Shown here piece after piece: positions 43,947 to 51,863 of a stretch of DNA of 64,000 bases. Both the position numbers and the translations under genes were made by a program. This DNA is from Nocardiopsis composta (GTDB lineage Bacteria; Actinomycetota; Actinomycetes; Streptosporangiales; Streptosporangiaceae). The stretch lies in the NCBI RefSeq assembly GCF_014200805.1, contig NZ_JACHDB010000002.1:248001-312000 (forward strand), written 5' to 3'. A model generated the notes under the pieces. It was not told the DNA's origin. It searched no databases and worked only from the letters and a program-made list of their open reading frames with translations. Position 1 is the first letter of the stretch; every line of letters begins with the position of its first letter.

Positions 43947-44762
43947 TCAGCCGCCCCGGCTCCAGGAGCGGTGCCAGCGGGCCACCTCGGCGCAGGCGGC
44001 CTCGTCGGTGCCGGCGATCAGGCCGCCGCTCTCGTACCCCCCGCGGTGGTCGAACCGGGTGCCGTCCAGCCGGAGCAGCCCCGCCCCGGTCTCCTCCAGT
44101 ACGAGCTGCGGCGCGGCCACGTCCCAGTCGCGGATCGGGACGTCCTTGACGAAGAGCTGCGCCGCCCCCTCGGCGATCCGGCACAGCTTCAGCCCGATGC
44201 TGCCGGACTCCAGGTACTCGCCGAACCCGAAGTGCCGGTAGACGGCGAGCGCGATGCCGCGCGGCTCCGGGGTGTTGTCGATGAGCGCCCCGGTGCCGAC
44301 CGGGGCGGGCGAGAGCCGCGGCAGGTGGTCCCCGTTCCGGGTGGCGCCCACGCCGCGCACCGCCGCGTACATCACGTCGTTCTCCGGCGCGTAGATCGCC
44401 GAGACCACCGGGACCCCGCCCTCCATCAGCGCGGCCTGGGTGACGTAGCCGGGGTAGCCGTGCACGAAGCTGGCGGTGCCGTCGATCGGGTCGATCATCC
44501 AGTGCACGTCGGGGCGGTCGGCGACCAGCGAGGCGGAGTCCTCCTCGCTGAGCACCGGCACCCCCGGCTCCAGGGCGCGGAGCCGGTCGCTCAGCGCGCC
44601 GTGCGCCATGGTGTCCGCCTCCGCCTTGAACTGCGACCCCTCCCAGACGCCGCTGGTCGCGCCGGCGTCGGAGCGCCACTCGCGCAGCAGCACCCCGACC
44701 TCCAGCACCGCCCCGGTGAGCGCGGTGGCCAGGGTGTCCAGCCGGAGTCTTCGCCGGCTCAC
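43947..44762 (-). CDS. Inositol monophosphatase-family phosphatase
   Basis: A 271-aa Mg2+-dependent, Li+-sensitive-type phosphatase. Metal-binding motifs are VLSEEDSA, MIDPIDGTASFVHGYPGY and DWDVAAPQLVLEETGAGLL. The family includes inositol-1-phosphatase, histidinol-phosphatase HisN and 3'-phosphoadenosine phosphatase CysQ; the sequence alone does not separate them. GTG 44762 overlaps the stop of the ATP-grasp gene (GTGA), showing tight coupling and a joint pathway. Confidence 0.87.
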   Translation of the reverse strand: MSRRRLRLDTLATALTGAVLEVGVLLREWRSDAGATSGVWEGSQFKAEADTMAHGALSDRLRALEPGVPVLSEEDSASLVADRPDVHWMIDPIDGTASFVHGYPGYVTQAALMEGGVPVVSAIYAPENDVMYAAVRGVGATRNGDHLPRLSPAPVGTGALIDNTPEPRGIALAVYRHFGFGEYLESGSIGLKLCRIAEGAAQLFVKDVPIRDWDVAAPQLVLEETGAGLLRLDGTRFDHRGGYESGGLIAGTDEAACAEVARWHRSWSRGG

Positions 44763-45808
44763 CGGGCCGCCTGCGCGATCACCGGCGCCTCGCACTCCCG
44801 GGCGGGCCCGGAGCCGGCGGGGGAGATGCCGTACGCGGAGAACTTCTCCTCGTCGATGAACTCGTCGGCCCAGCGGCGGACCATCACGACGCCCTCCCGC
44901 CACTCGTCTCGCAGCCGGGGGCCGTCGGCCACCGCCTGCCCCAGCAGCCCGGCGATCTCGTCCACCCCGGCGGCCACGGTCAGCGGCGCGGTGGAGGAGA
45001 ACCGGGGGTTGATCTCGAAGATCCGCGGTTCGCCGTCGGCGTCCAGGCTGAGCTGGACGTTGAACGGCCCGTCGGCCTGCAGCTCCTCCTGGACGGCCCG
45101 GCAGACCTCGTCCACCCGCCGGTTCCGCCGGGTCACGGCGAACTTGGTGACGCCCCGCTTGAGCACCACCTCCTTGGGCACCACCGCCTGCACCTCGCCG
45201 TCCCGCCAGACCACCACGGAGACGGTGAACTCCTGGCCGGGCACGCACTCCTGGACGATCAGGTCCTCGGTGGCGTAGCCGGTCTCGGTGAGCAGCCCGC
45301 CCAGCTCCTCGGCGGAGGCGCACACCGAGACGCCCCGGCTGCCCCGCCCGGAGCGCGGCTTGACCACCACCGGCGCCTCCGGGGAGCCGGCCCACTCCGC
45401 GGCCAGCGCGGTCCGCGGGACCGGCAGCCCCACCTCGGCCAGGCGCCGCATCAGCACGTACTTGTCCAGGCAGGTCGCGATGAACTCGGTGCGGGGCAGC
45501 AGCACGTGCAGCCCCTCCAGGGCGAGTTCGCTCGCGGCCAGCAGCTCCTCGTCGACCAAGGGGATCAGCGCGACCGCGTTCTCCTTGGCGCATATGCCGC
45601 GCAGTTCGGGAACGAACTCGGGACTGGACCCCGGCGGCACCAGATGGCACTCGTCGGCGAGGTACAGGCCCGGCGCGGTGGCGTCGATATCGGTCGCGAT
45701 GACCCGGTACCCCAGGCGCCGCAGGTGGATGATGGTGCCGGGCGTCGCCGCCGATCCCGCGGTCGTTATCACCACGGTCGGCCGCTCGGAAGACTGTGCA
45801 GCGGTCAC
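44759..45808 (-). CDS. ATP-grasp ligase domain protein
   Basis: A 349-aa carboxylate-amine/thiol ligase-type enzyme. An N-terminal Rossmann-like part (TVVITTAGSAATPGTIIHLRRLGYRVIATDIDATAPGLYLAD) resembles the pre-ATP-grasp domains of carbamoyl-phosphate-synthase-like proteins. The ATP-grasp core has APVVVKPRSGRGSRGVSVC, the hinge LIVQECVPGQEFTVSV, and the metal site EIFEINPRFSS (PRIFEINPRFSST). The substrate is unknown. GTG 45808 has GGAGAGG upstream. Partnered with the phosphatase gene; together they could build or process a phosphorylated metabolite. Confidence 0.85.
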   Translation of the reverse strand: MTAAQSSERPTVVITTAGSAATPGTIIHLRRLGYRVIATDIDATAPGLYLADECHLVPPGSSPEFVPELRGICAKENAVALIPLVDEELLAASELALEGLHVLLPRTEFIATCLDKYVLMRRLAEVGLPVPRTALAAEWAGSPEAPVVVKPRSGRGSRGVSVCASAEELGGLLTETGYATEDLIVQECVPGQEFTVSVVVWRDGEVQAVVPKEVVLKRGVTKFAVTRRNRRVDEVCRAVQEELQADGPFNVQLSLDADGEPRIFEINPRFSSTAPLTVAAGVDEIAGLLGQAVADGPRLRDEWREGVVMVRRWADEFIDEEKFSAYGISPAGSGPARECEAPVIAQAAR

Positions 45809-46188
45809 CGATGAACCTCTCCGCTCGGTATGGGTGTTGTGATCGGCACGGAACCGCGTGGTGTTCGATCGGGACCACGGCGGTTTCCCCCTCGCGAAGG
45901 GCGGAGCGGCGGGCCCGGTCCGTCGGGGATGGTCGATGTCCGTCCCCCAACGAGCGTAGGACGCCACTGGGCGCCACGCCCGTACTTGGCCGGTTCCGGT
46001 TTCCAGGACAACCGGACACCCGTCGTGGACGTGCTCTCCGCGGCCGTACGCGCGGGCCGGCCCCGGAACCCCGGCGAGGTGCTCTCCTCCCTTCCACCGC
46101 GGCGTCCGGACCGGTCGCCCGCGCGACCGGCTCCGGACCCGCCCGTCCTCAACACTGTCCGTTCCCAGTTCAGAACGGTGCGAGACCA
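45809..46188. other. Gene-free 380 bp upstream of the ATP-grasp gene
   Basis: Promoter region for the leftward pair. A hairpin CCGTTC (46159-46164) / GAACGG (46173-46178) lies 11 nt past the HAD stop and probably ends that gene. TACGCT (45955-45960 read leftward) is a possible -10 without a clear -35. Confidence 0.35.
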
Positions 46189-46830
46189 CTAAGCTTCGGC
46201 GTGTCGGCGCGGCGCGCCGCCGAGCCGCTCCGCGAGGAACTCCCGGAGGCCCGCGAACCCGGTGTAGTGGTGGGCGTCGATGCCCTGCTCCGCGGCGGCG
46301 AGCACGTTCTCCTTCCGGTCGTCGACGAACACGGTGTCGGCGGGCGGGGAGCCGAGCACCTCCAGCACGTGCCGGTAGACGGCCGGTTCCGGCTTGCACG
46401 CGCCCAGGTCGCAGCTGAAGAACCGGTGCTCCATGGCGGCCAGGGCGGGGGAGTGCCGCAGCGCCCCGGCGATGTCGGAGGGGGCGTTGGAGAGCAGGGC
46501 GGTGCGCACGCCCCGCCCGGCCAGCTCGGCCAGCAGGTCCGCGGCCCGCGGGTCGGGGCGCAGCCAGGAGGCCACGTCGGCCGCCCACAGCCGCTGCACC
46601 CGGACGGCGTCCCAGTCGGCCCCCGCCCGGCGGGCGACCCGGCCCCAGTAGTCGGCGGCGGCCAGGCCGCGGTCGTAGGCGCGGCGCTCGCCCCAGTAGG
46701 CCTCCCAGAACGCCTCGGCGGCCACCCCGGACAGGCCTTCGAGCGCGGCGCGGTCCTCCGCGGAGGGCGGAAGGGAGATCACCTCGCCGTAGTCGAAGAG
46801 GACGACGGGGCCGGAACGTTCGATCGCCAT
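46189..46830 (-). CDS. HAD-superfamily phosphatase (YihX/epoxide-hydrolase-N type)
   Basis: A 213-aa haloacid-dehalogenase-like hydrolase. Motif I is VVLFDYGEVISL; the second Asp of DxD is replaced by Gly, as is normal in the YihX/'DxG' subfamily. Motif II is LLSNAPSD, the motif III lysine is in LGACKPEPAVY, and motif IV is VFVDDRKENV. The cap is helical and inserted after motif I (C1 cap). Sugar phosphates are likely substrates. ATG 46830 has GAGAGGTG upstream; an in-frame ATG at 46872 would add 14 residues. Confidence 0.87.
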   Translation of the reverse strand: MAIERSGPVVLFDYGEVISLPPSAEDRAALEGLSGVAAEAFWEAYWGERRAYDRGLAAADYWGRVARRAGADWDAVRVQRLWAADVASWLRPDPRAADLLAELAGRGVRTALLSNAPSDIAGALRHSPALAAMEHRFFSCDLGACKPEPAVYRHVLEVLGSPPADTVFVDDRKENVLAAAEQGIDAHHYTGFAGLREFLAERLGGAPRRHAEA

Positions 46831-46922
46831 GTTCGGAAACACCTCTCTCGTGTTCGATTTTCTCGCTTTCAAACGGATTCTATGTGCGGTTTCGCTGTGC
46901 GGGCAGGGGCGGGCACGCGAAA

Positions 46923-46990
46923 GGGCGGCCGGTCCCGGACGTCCGGGACCGGCCGCCCCCGCCGGGCGGTCCGCCGCCCGCGGGCGGCGG
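46923..46990 (-). terminator. Two tandem perfect palindromes after ybhB
   Basis: GGGCGGCCGGTCCCGGAC (46923-46940) is followed at once by its exact reverse complement (46941-46958), a 36-bp perfect palindrome. A second, CCGCCGCCCG|CGGGCGGCGG, fills 46971-46990. Both lie within 75 nt of the leftward stop at 46997 and suggest a double terminator. Confidence 0.7.
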
Positions 46991-46996
46991 CCGGCC

Positions 46997-47533
46997 TCAC
47001 TTCTGCTCGTAGACCGGGGTGACGACGGCGCGCGCCAGCGTGTTGAAGAACAGGTTGAACCCGAGGAACGCCGGGCTCGCCGAGGAGTCCACGTCCAGGG
47101 CCGGGACGCCGACCGCGTGCACCGCGAAGATGTAGCGGTGCGGGCCGTGCCCGGCGGGCGGCGCCGCGCCGATGTAGCGGTGCCCCCCGGCGTCGTTGCG
47201 CACGGTCACCGCGCCCTCCGGCAGCCCGGGACCGCCCTCGCCGCCGGCCCCGGCCGGCAGCGACGTCACCCCGGCGGGGATGTTGCACACCGCCCAGTGC
47301 CAGAAGCCGCTGCCGGTGGGCGCGTCGGGGTCGAAGCAGGTGACGGCGAAGCTCTGCGTCCCCTCGGGGAAGCCGCTCCAGGACAGCTGCGGCGAGACGT
47401 CCTGGCCGCCCGCCCCCATGATCCCGCTGACCTGGGCCGCGGGCAGGGTGACCCCGTCCGCGACGTCGTCGCTGGTGACGGTGAAGGACGGGACCTCGGG
47501 CAGGAAGTCGTAGGGAGATGGCGGCTTGGCCAC
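46997..47533 (-). CDS. YbhB/YbcL (PEBP, Raf-kinase-inhibitor-like) protein
   Basis: A 178-aa phosphatidylethanolamine-binding-protein fold. Conserved elements are [70 protein letters not shown] and the C-terminal [12 protein letters not shown]. No signal peptide is present, so it is cytoplasmic. In bacteria the role is poorly known. GTG 47533 is preceded by GAGGAGG. Confidence 0.9.
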   Translation of the reverse strand: MAKPPSPYDFLPEVPSFTVTSDDVADGVTLPAAQVSGIMGAGGQDVSPQLSWSGFPEGTQSFAVTCFDPDAPTGSGFWHWAVCNIPAGVTSLPAGAGGEGGPGLPEGAVTVRNDAGGHRYIGAAPPAGHGPHRYIFAVHAVGVPALDVDSSASPAFLGFNLFFNTLARAVVTPVYEQK

Positions 47534-47683
47534 GGCGTGCCTCCTCGTGATCGTCGGACGGAGCGGCGGCGCGCCCGGCCCGGGCCGGCGGGCGGCCGTG
47601 CTCCGCGCCGCCCTTCGCGCGCCTCCGCCAGTGTCTACCGTCTCCGCCCGGCCCGTGGCCACTCGGCGCCCGGCGCGGCCGGT

Positions 47684-48403
47684 TCAGCGGGTGTCGACGT
47701 ACCGGAACGCCCCGGCGAGGCGGCCCTCGGGAAGGCCGGCTCCGGCGGCGACCGAGGAGAGCCGCTCGCGCCCCCGGGACTCCAGGGCCGCGGGGTCGGG
47801 GATCTGGCTCGCGTGCGCGGCGAGGGCGGCCATCTTCTGCTCGAAGACCTCGGTGACGTCGGGGAACCGGTCGGGCTCCGGGCCGCCGGTGAGCCACACC
47901 TCGGGCACGGTCCACGGGGCCGGCCCCTCGTCGCGCAGCAGCTCGGGGTGGGCGTGCGGGTTGCGGGCGTCGGGGAAGACCGCGCAGATCGCGGCCTCGC
48001 CGACCGCGAGGTGGTCGGGGTGGCTGGGGTGGATGCGCCGCCAGTCCCGGTCCGGGCTCGGGATGACCATCCGCTCCGGGCGCACCTGCCGGATCACCCG
48101 GGCGATGTCGCGGCGCAGCTCCAGCGAGGCGGTCACCCGGCCGTCGGGGTGGCCGAGGAACCGCACGTCGCGCACGCCGGCCGCCTCGGCGGCGCCGCGC
48201 TGCTCGGAGTGGCGCAGCCCGGCCATCGCCGCGGTGTCCAGGGTCCGGTCGTCCCCGCCCGCCTCGCCGTCGGTGACCAGCAGGTAGGTGATGGCCGTCC
48301 CGGCCCGGGTCCACAGCGCCACCGTCCCGGCGCACCCGAAGTCGGCGTCGTCGGGGTGGGCCATCACGACCAGGGCCCGCTCCACGGCCTCCTCGACCGG
48401 CAT
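47684..48403 (-). CDS. PIG-L (LmbE) family deacetylase/hydrolase
   Basis: A 239-aa zinc-dependent amidase. Metal motifs are VVMAHPDDADFGCAGTVALW and HPSHPDHLAVGEA. The family includes the mycothiol enzymes MshB and Mca and bacillithiol BshB; sequence does not decide between them. Substrate-proximal SPDRDWRRIHPSHPDH is typical of LmbE-like actinomycete paralogues. ATG 48403 gives the normal N-terminus. It is divergent from the TetR gene at 48539, a likely regulator. Confidence 0.87.
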   Translation of the reverse strand: MPVEEAVERALVVMAHPDDADFGCAGTVALWTRAGTAITYLLVTDGEAGGDDRTLDTAAMAGLRHSEQRGAAEAAGVRDVRFLGHPDGRVTASLELRRDIARVIRQVRPERMVIPSPDRDWRRIHPSHPDHLAVGEAAICAVFPDARNPHAHPELLRDEGPAPWTVPEVWLTGGPEPDRFPDVTEVFEQKMAALAAHASQIPDPAALESRGRERLSSVAAGAGLPEGRLAGAFRYVDTR

Positions 48404-48525
48404 CGCGCGCTCTCCTCTCCGCTCGGTTCCCGGCGCGGCCCGCGCTCCGGAACCGCTCCGGAGGACGGCCTTCCCCGGCGCGCCCGGCGGGAACCGCCGG
48501 ATGCGCCGGGGCGGCGCGGGCGCGG

Positions 48526-48531
48526 TAGCCT
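48526..48531 (+). promoter_or_regulatory. -10 box for leaderless tetR transcript
   Basis: TAGCCT at 48526-48531 is 7 nt before ATG 48539 and there is no Shine-Dalgarno sequence. No good -35 is seen. Confidence 0.4.
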
Positions 48532-48538
48532 CGGCGGC

Positions 48539-49219
48539 ATGGGAGACGGCGGGGGAGGAGCGGGCCCGGGGACGCGGCGGCGGCCGGGCCGGCCGCGCAG
48601 TCTCACCCCGGAGGCCATCGGCGAGGCGGCGGTCGCGGTCGGCTTCCCCGACCTGTCGGTGAGCGAGGTGGCCCGGGTCCTCGGGGTCAACCACGCCACC
48701 CTCTACCGCTACGTGCACGGCCGCGAGGAGCTGGCCGGGCTCGCCGTCGACCGGATCTTCTCCGCCGCCGAGCGGCCGGAGCCGGACGGCGACTGGCGCT
48801 CCTACCTGGAGGCCACCGTCTGGGCGGTGTGGGACCTCTTCGACGCCCACCCCGGGCTGGCCGAGGAGTTCAGCGCGCTGCCCCCGTACTCCCCGGCCCT
48901 GGTGGAGTGGATGAACACCGTCTCCTCCCACCTGGTGGAGCTCGGCTTCGACCCGCGCGGCGCGCTGCTCGCCTGCGACATCGTGGTGGACATGGCCTGC
49001 GACAGCCACAGCGGGTGGGAGCGGATGGACGCCTGGCGCGCGGAGGGCAGCCGGCGCCAGGCGATGCGCAGCGGGTTCGTCCCGAGGGTCGCCGCGGAGT
49101 TCCGCCCGGCCGTCTCGGAGATGGTGGAGGCGGTCCCCCGGGAGTGGTTCGCCGCCAAGCTGGAGGTGGCGCTGGCCGGCGTCGCCGCGAAGCTGGCCCC
49201 CCGCTTGGCGCCGAACTGA
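48539..49219 (+). CDS. TetR-family transcriptional regulator
   Basis: A 226-aa repressor. After a Gly/Arg-rich start (RRRPGRPRSLTPEAIGEAA) comes the helix-turn-helix LSVSEVARVLGVNHATLYRYVHGREEL (about 40-66), followed by an all-helical ligand domain with a TetR C-terminal-like part. The ligand is unknown. It is divergent from the PIG-L deacetylase gene with 135 bp between the starts and is the obvious candidate to control it. Confidence 0.88.
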   Translation: MGDGGGGAGPGTRRRPGRPRSLTPEAIGEAAVAVGFPDLSVSEVARVLGVNHATLYRYVHGREELAGLAVDRIFSAAERPEPDGDWRSYLEATVWAVWDLFDAHPGLAEEFSALPPYSPALVEWMNTVSSHLVELGFDPRGALLACDIVVDMACDSHSGWERMDAWRAEGSRRQAMRSGFVPRVAAEFRPAVSEMVEAVPREWFAAKLEVALAGVAAKLAPRLAPN

Positions 49220-49305
49220 CCCGGCGGCGCCCCGCCGGACCCCCGCCCCGGCCCTTCCCGCCGCGGCGGCCCGGTGGAGAGGGGCGGGCGGGGAGCGAGA
49301 GCGGC

Positions 49306-49323
49306 CCGGCGGAGCACCGCCGG
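49306..49323 (-). terminator. Hairpin after formate dehydrogenase
   Basis: Perfect 7-bp stem CCGGCGG-agca-CCGCCGG, beginning 9 nt past the leftward stop at 49332. Confidence 0.45.
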
Positions 49324-49331
49324 CGGTCCGG

Positions 49332-50498
49332 TCAGGCCTTCGAGCCGCTGGAGTAGGAGTGCGCCCCGGCGCCGGCCAGCTTGCCGCCGTCGACGATGAG
49401 GTACTCCTCCCGGATCGGCGTGCCGTCCAGCCACGCCTCCAGGATCTCCCGGGTGCCGGCGGCGTAGCGGGCCTGGGCGGACAGCGAGGAACCGGACATG
49501 TGCGGGGTCATCCCGTGGTGCGGCATGGTCCGCCACGGGTGGTCCGGCGGGGCGGGCTGGGGGTACCAGACGTCGCCGGCGTACCCGGCCAGCCGGCCGC
49601 TCTCCAGCGCGCGCACGACCGCGTCGCGGTCGGCGATCCGCGCCCGGGCCGTGTTGACCAGGTAGGCGCCGCGCTTCATGGTGCCGAGCAGCTCGTCGCC
49701 GAACAGGCCCTCGGTCTCGGGGTGCAGCGGGGCGTTGACGGTCACCACGTCGCAGACCGGGGCCATGTCCTGGGCGCTGGGGTGGAAGGTGAGGCCCAGC
49801 TCCTCCTCGACCTCGCGGGGCAGCCGGTGCCGGTCGGTGTAGTGCAGGTGCACGTCGAACGGCTTGAGGCGGCGCAGTACCGCGGTGCCGATCCGGCCGG
49901 CCGCGACGGTGCCGACGTGCATGCCCTCCAGGTCGTAGGAGCGCGAGACCGCGTCGGCGATGTTCCAGCCGCCCTCGTGCACGATCCGGTTGGCCGGCAG
50001 GTAGTCCCGGACCAGCGACAGGATCATCATCACCACGTGCTCGGCGACGCTGATGCTGTTGCAGTAGGTGACCTCGGCGACGGTGACGCCGTGCCGGATG
50101 GCGGCCTCCAGGTCGACGTGGTCGGAGCCGATGCCGGCGGTCAGCGCGAGCTTCAGCCGGGGCGCGCGGGCGATCCGCTCGGCGGTGAGGTAGGCGGGCC
50201 AGAACGGCTGGGAGACGACCACGTCGGCGTCGGCGAGCTCGCGGTCGAAGACCGAGTCGGGCCCCTCCTTGTCGGAGGTGACCACCAGGGTGTGCCCGCG
50301 CTCCTCCAGGAAGCGGCGGAGCCCCAGCTCCCCGGAGACGCTGCCGAGCAGCTCGCCGGGGGTGAAGTCGACGGCGGAGGGGGTGGGCGGGGTCTGCCCG
50401 TCGGGATAGCGCTCGATGTGCGGCAGTCCGTCGCGGGCGTAGGAGGCGGGCGGGCCCGCGACCGGGTCGTCGTAGAGGACGCAGAGGATCTTCGCCAT
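49332..50498 (-). CDS. fdh: NAD-dependent formate dehydrogenase
   Basis: A 388-aa D-2-hydroxyacid-dehydrogenase-fold enzyme that oxidises formate to carbon dioxide with NAD+ and needs no metal. It matches Pseudomonas-type FDH: the coenzyme loop HVGTVAAGRIGTAVLRRLKPFD, the substrate Asn region SQPFWPAYLTAE, LTAGIGSDHVDL, TVAEVTYCNSISVAEH, the catalytic Arg region NTARARIADRDAVVRAL and the active His-Ser TPHMSGSSLSAQARYAAG. Length is typical. ATG 50498 gives the family N-terminus. It lies 104 nt downstream of the LysR gene in the same direction and is its probable target; it may supply NADH from C1 or oxalate/glyoxylate metabolism. Confidence 0.93.
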   Translation of the reverse strand: MAKILCVLYDDPVAGPPASYARDGLPHIERYPDGQTPPTPSAVDFTPGELLGSVSGELGLRRFLEERGHTLVVTSDKEGPDSVFDRELADADVVVSQPFWPAYLTAERIARAPRLKLALTAGIGSDHVDLEAAIRHGVTVAEVTYCNSISVAEHVVMMILSLVRDYLPANRIVHEGGWNIADAVSRSYDLEGMHVGTVAAGRIGTAVLRRLKPFDVHLHYTDRHRLPREVEEELGLTFHPSAQDMAPVCDVVTVNAPLHPETEGLFGDELLGTMKRGAYLVNTARARIADRDAVVRALESGRLAGYAGDVWYPQPAPPDHPWRTMPHHGMTPHMSGSSLSAQARYAAGTREILEAWLDGTPIREEYLIVDGGKLAGAGAHSYSSGSKA

Positions 50499-50577
50499 GG
50501 GGTGCTCCCGGTGTGGCTGGGGGGTTCCGGCGCTTTCGAGCGTCGCCCCGCCGCCACCGGGGGTCAAAGCGAAATCT

Positions 50578-50597
50578 CCTATGCCCGGATAGCCGCC
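50578..50597. promoter_or_regulatory. Possible LysR-type binding site upstream of fdh
   Basis: CCTAT-gcccgg-ATAG followed by a further CCTAT forms a T-N11-A-like dyad about 80-100 bp before the fdh start, in the 104-bp gap after lysR. Only the pattern is seen. Confidence 0.3.
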
Positions 50598-50602
50598 GCC
50601 TA

Positions 50603-51577
50603 TCAGCCGGGGTCGGCGCCGCGCCGCAGGTGGCGGTGCATGACCCGCTCCAGCTCGCCGCGGACGTCGACGCCGCGGGCGACCTCCAGCAGCGCCTGCA
50701 CCAGGATCGACTCCGACCGGTGACCGGGGACCGCCAGCCCGATCTGCGGGAGCCGGGACCCGTAGTCCATCCGCACCACCCGCATGCCCTCGGGCACCCC
50801 GAACATGTGCAGCCAGGAGTGCGCGACCACGCTGGACCAGGCGCGGGTGGACACGTGCGCGTACAGCGCGGAGACGGTGTCGGTCTCGATGGCCGGCACG
50901 ACGGCGGCGCCGGCCTCGGCGAACAGGGCATCCAGGATGCGCCGGTTGCGCATCCGCGGCGCCAGCAGGCACAGCGGCAGCGCGGCGGCCTCCTTCCAGC
51001 CCACCCGCTCCCGCCCGGCGAGCGGGCCGCCGTCCGGGGTGAGCAGCAGGTAGCGCTCCTCGTACAGCGGGACGAGGTGGGTGCCGGCCCCGGAGTCGTC
51101 GGTGTAGGTCAGCGCCGCGTCCAGCTCGTAGGAGGCCAGCCGGTCGGTGATCTCCCGGGAGGGCAGCGACTCCAGGGAGACCCGGGCGTGCCGGTGCCGG
51201 TCGCAGAACGGGCCGGACAGCAGCGACGCGGCGCTCAGCGCGGTGGGGATGGCGCCGAGCCGCAGCACCCCGGAGACGCCGCCGCGCATCGCGTCCAGGT
51301 CCTGGCGGAGGCCGTCGCACTCGGCGAGGATGCGGTGCGCCCACAGCAGCACCCGCTCGCCCTCCGGGGTCAGCCCGGCGAACTTGCGGTCCCGGCGCAC
51401 GATGAGCACGCCCAGCTCGCCTTCGAGCCGGCGGATCCCTGCGGACAGCGACGGCTGGGACACGTGGCAGGCGTCCGCGGCCCGCGCGAAGTGCCGCTCC
51501 CGGGCGAGCGCGACCAGGTACTCCAGTTGGCGCAACAGCACGGCCCGAGCCTGCCCGCCCGCACCCGACCCGTCCAC
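50603..51577 (-). CDS. LysR-family transcriptional regulator of formate dehydrogenase
   Basis: A 324-aa regulator. The N-terminal winged helix reads LRQLEYLVALARERHFARAADACHVSQPSLSAGIRRLEGELGVLIVRRDRKFAGLTPEGERVL (about 16-78). The substrate-binding domain (about 100-300) is of periplasmic-binding type, with GVLRLGAIPTALSAASLL and the two-lobed remainder. Such regulators are often adjacent to fdh. GTG 51577 is used; GTG 51541 (VLLRQLEYLV) starts closer to the family consensus and may be the true start. A short dyad lies in the gap to fdh. Confidence 0.88.
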   Translation of the reverse strand: MDGSGAGGQARAVLLRQLEYLVALARERHFARAADACHVSQPSLSAGIRRLEGELGVLIVRRDRKFAGLTPEGERVLLWAHRILAECDGLRQDLDAMRGGVSGVLRLGAIPTALSAASLLSGPFCDRHRHARVSLESLPSREITDRLASYELDAALTYTDDSGAGTHLVPLYEERYLLLTPDGGPLAGRERVGWKEAAALPLCLLAPRMRNRRILDALFAEAGAAVVPAIETDTVSALYAHVSTRAWSSVVAHSWLHMFGVPEGMRVVRMDYGSRLPQIGLAVPGHRSESILVQALLEVARGVDVRGELERVMHRHLRRGADPG

Positions 51578-51863
51578 CCCCGCGGGCCGCTCCGCGGAGG
51601 AGGGGTGCGGGCGGCGGTGTATCCGCCGCCGGTCGCAGCCGCTCCCGGGGCGGTTCCGGTGTCCGGGCGCCCGCCGGCCGCACCGAGGGCCGTGCGAGGG
51701 CGGGAGACCGGGGAACCGCCCCCCAGGAGCGGCGGTGCGCGTCCGGACGGGGGCGCTCCCCGGCGCCCGGTGCCCGGGATGGCGGGGCGACGGCGCCCTC
51801 CTCCGGGCGGTGCGGAGCGCGGGGCGCCCTCACGCCCCTCCCGCCGCCCTCCGCCGGACCCGT
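51578..51863. other. Gene-free 286 bp with an inverted repeat
   Basis: CCGCTCCCGGGGCGGTTCC (51639-51657) pairs with GGAACCGCCCC..GGAGCGG (51712-51732), apart from a 2-nt bulge, across a 54-nt loop. It may terminate the P450 gene. No coding signal was found. Confidence 0.4.

Noticed and set aside
43947-46830. A full natural-product biosynthetic cluster around ATP-grasp, HAD, P450 and FDH genes
   Set aside because: No core synthase, precursor peptide, or resistance/export genes; the genes are in separate transcription units.
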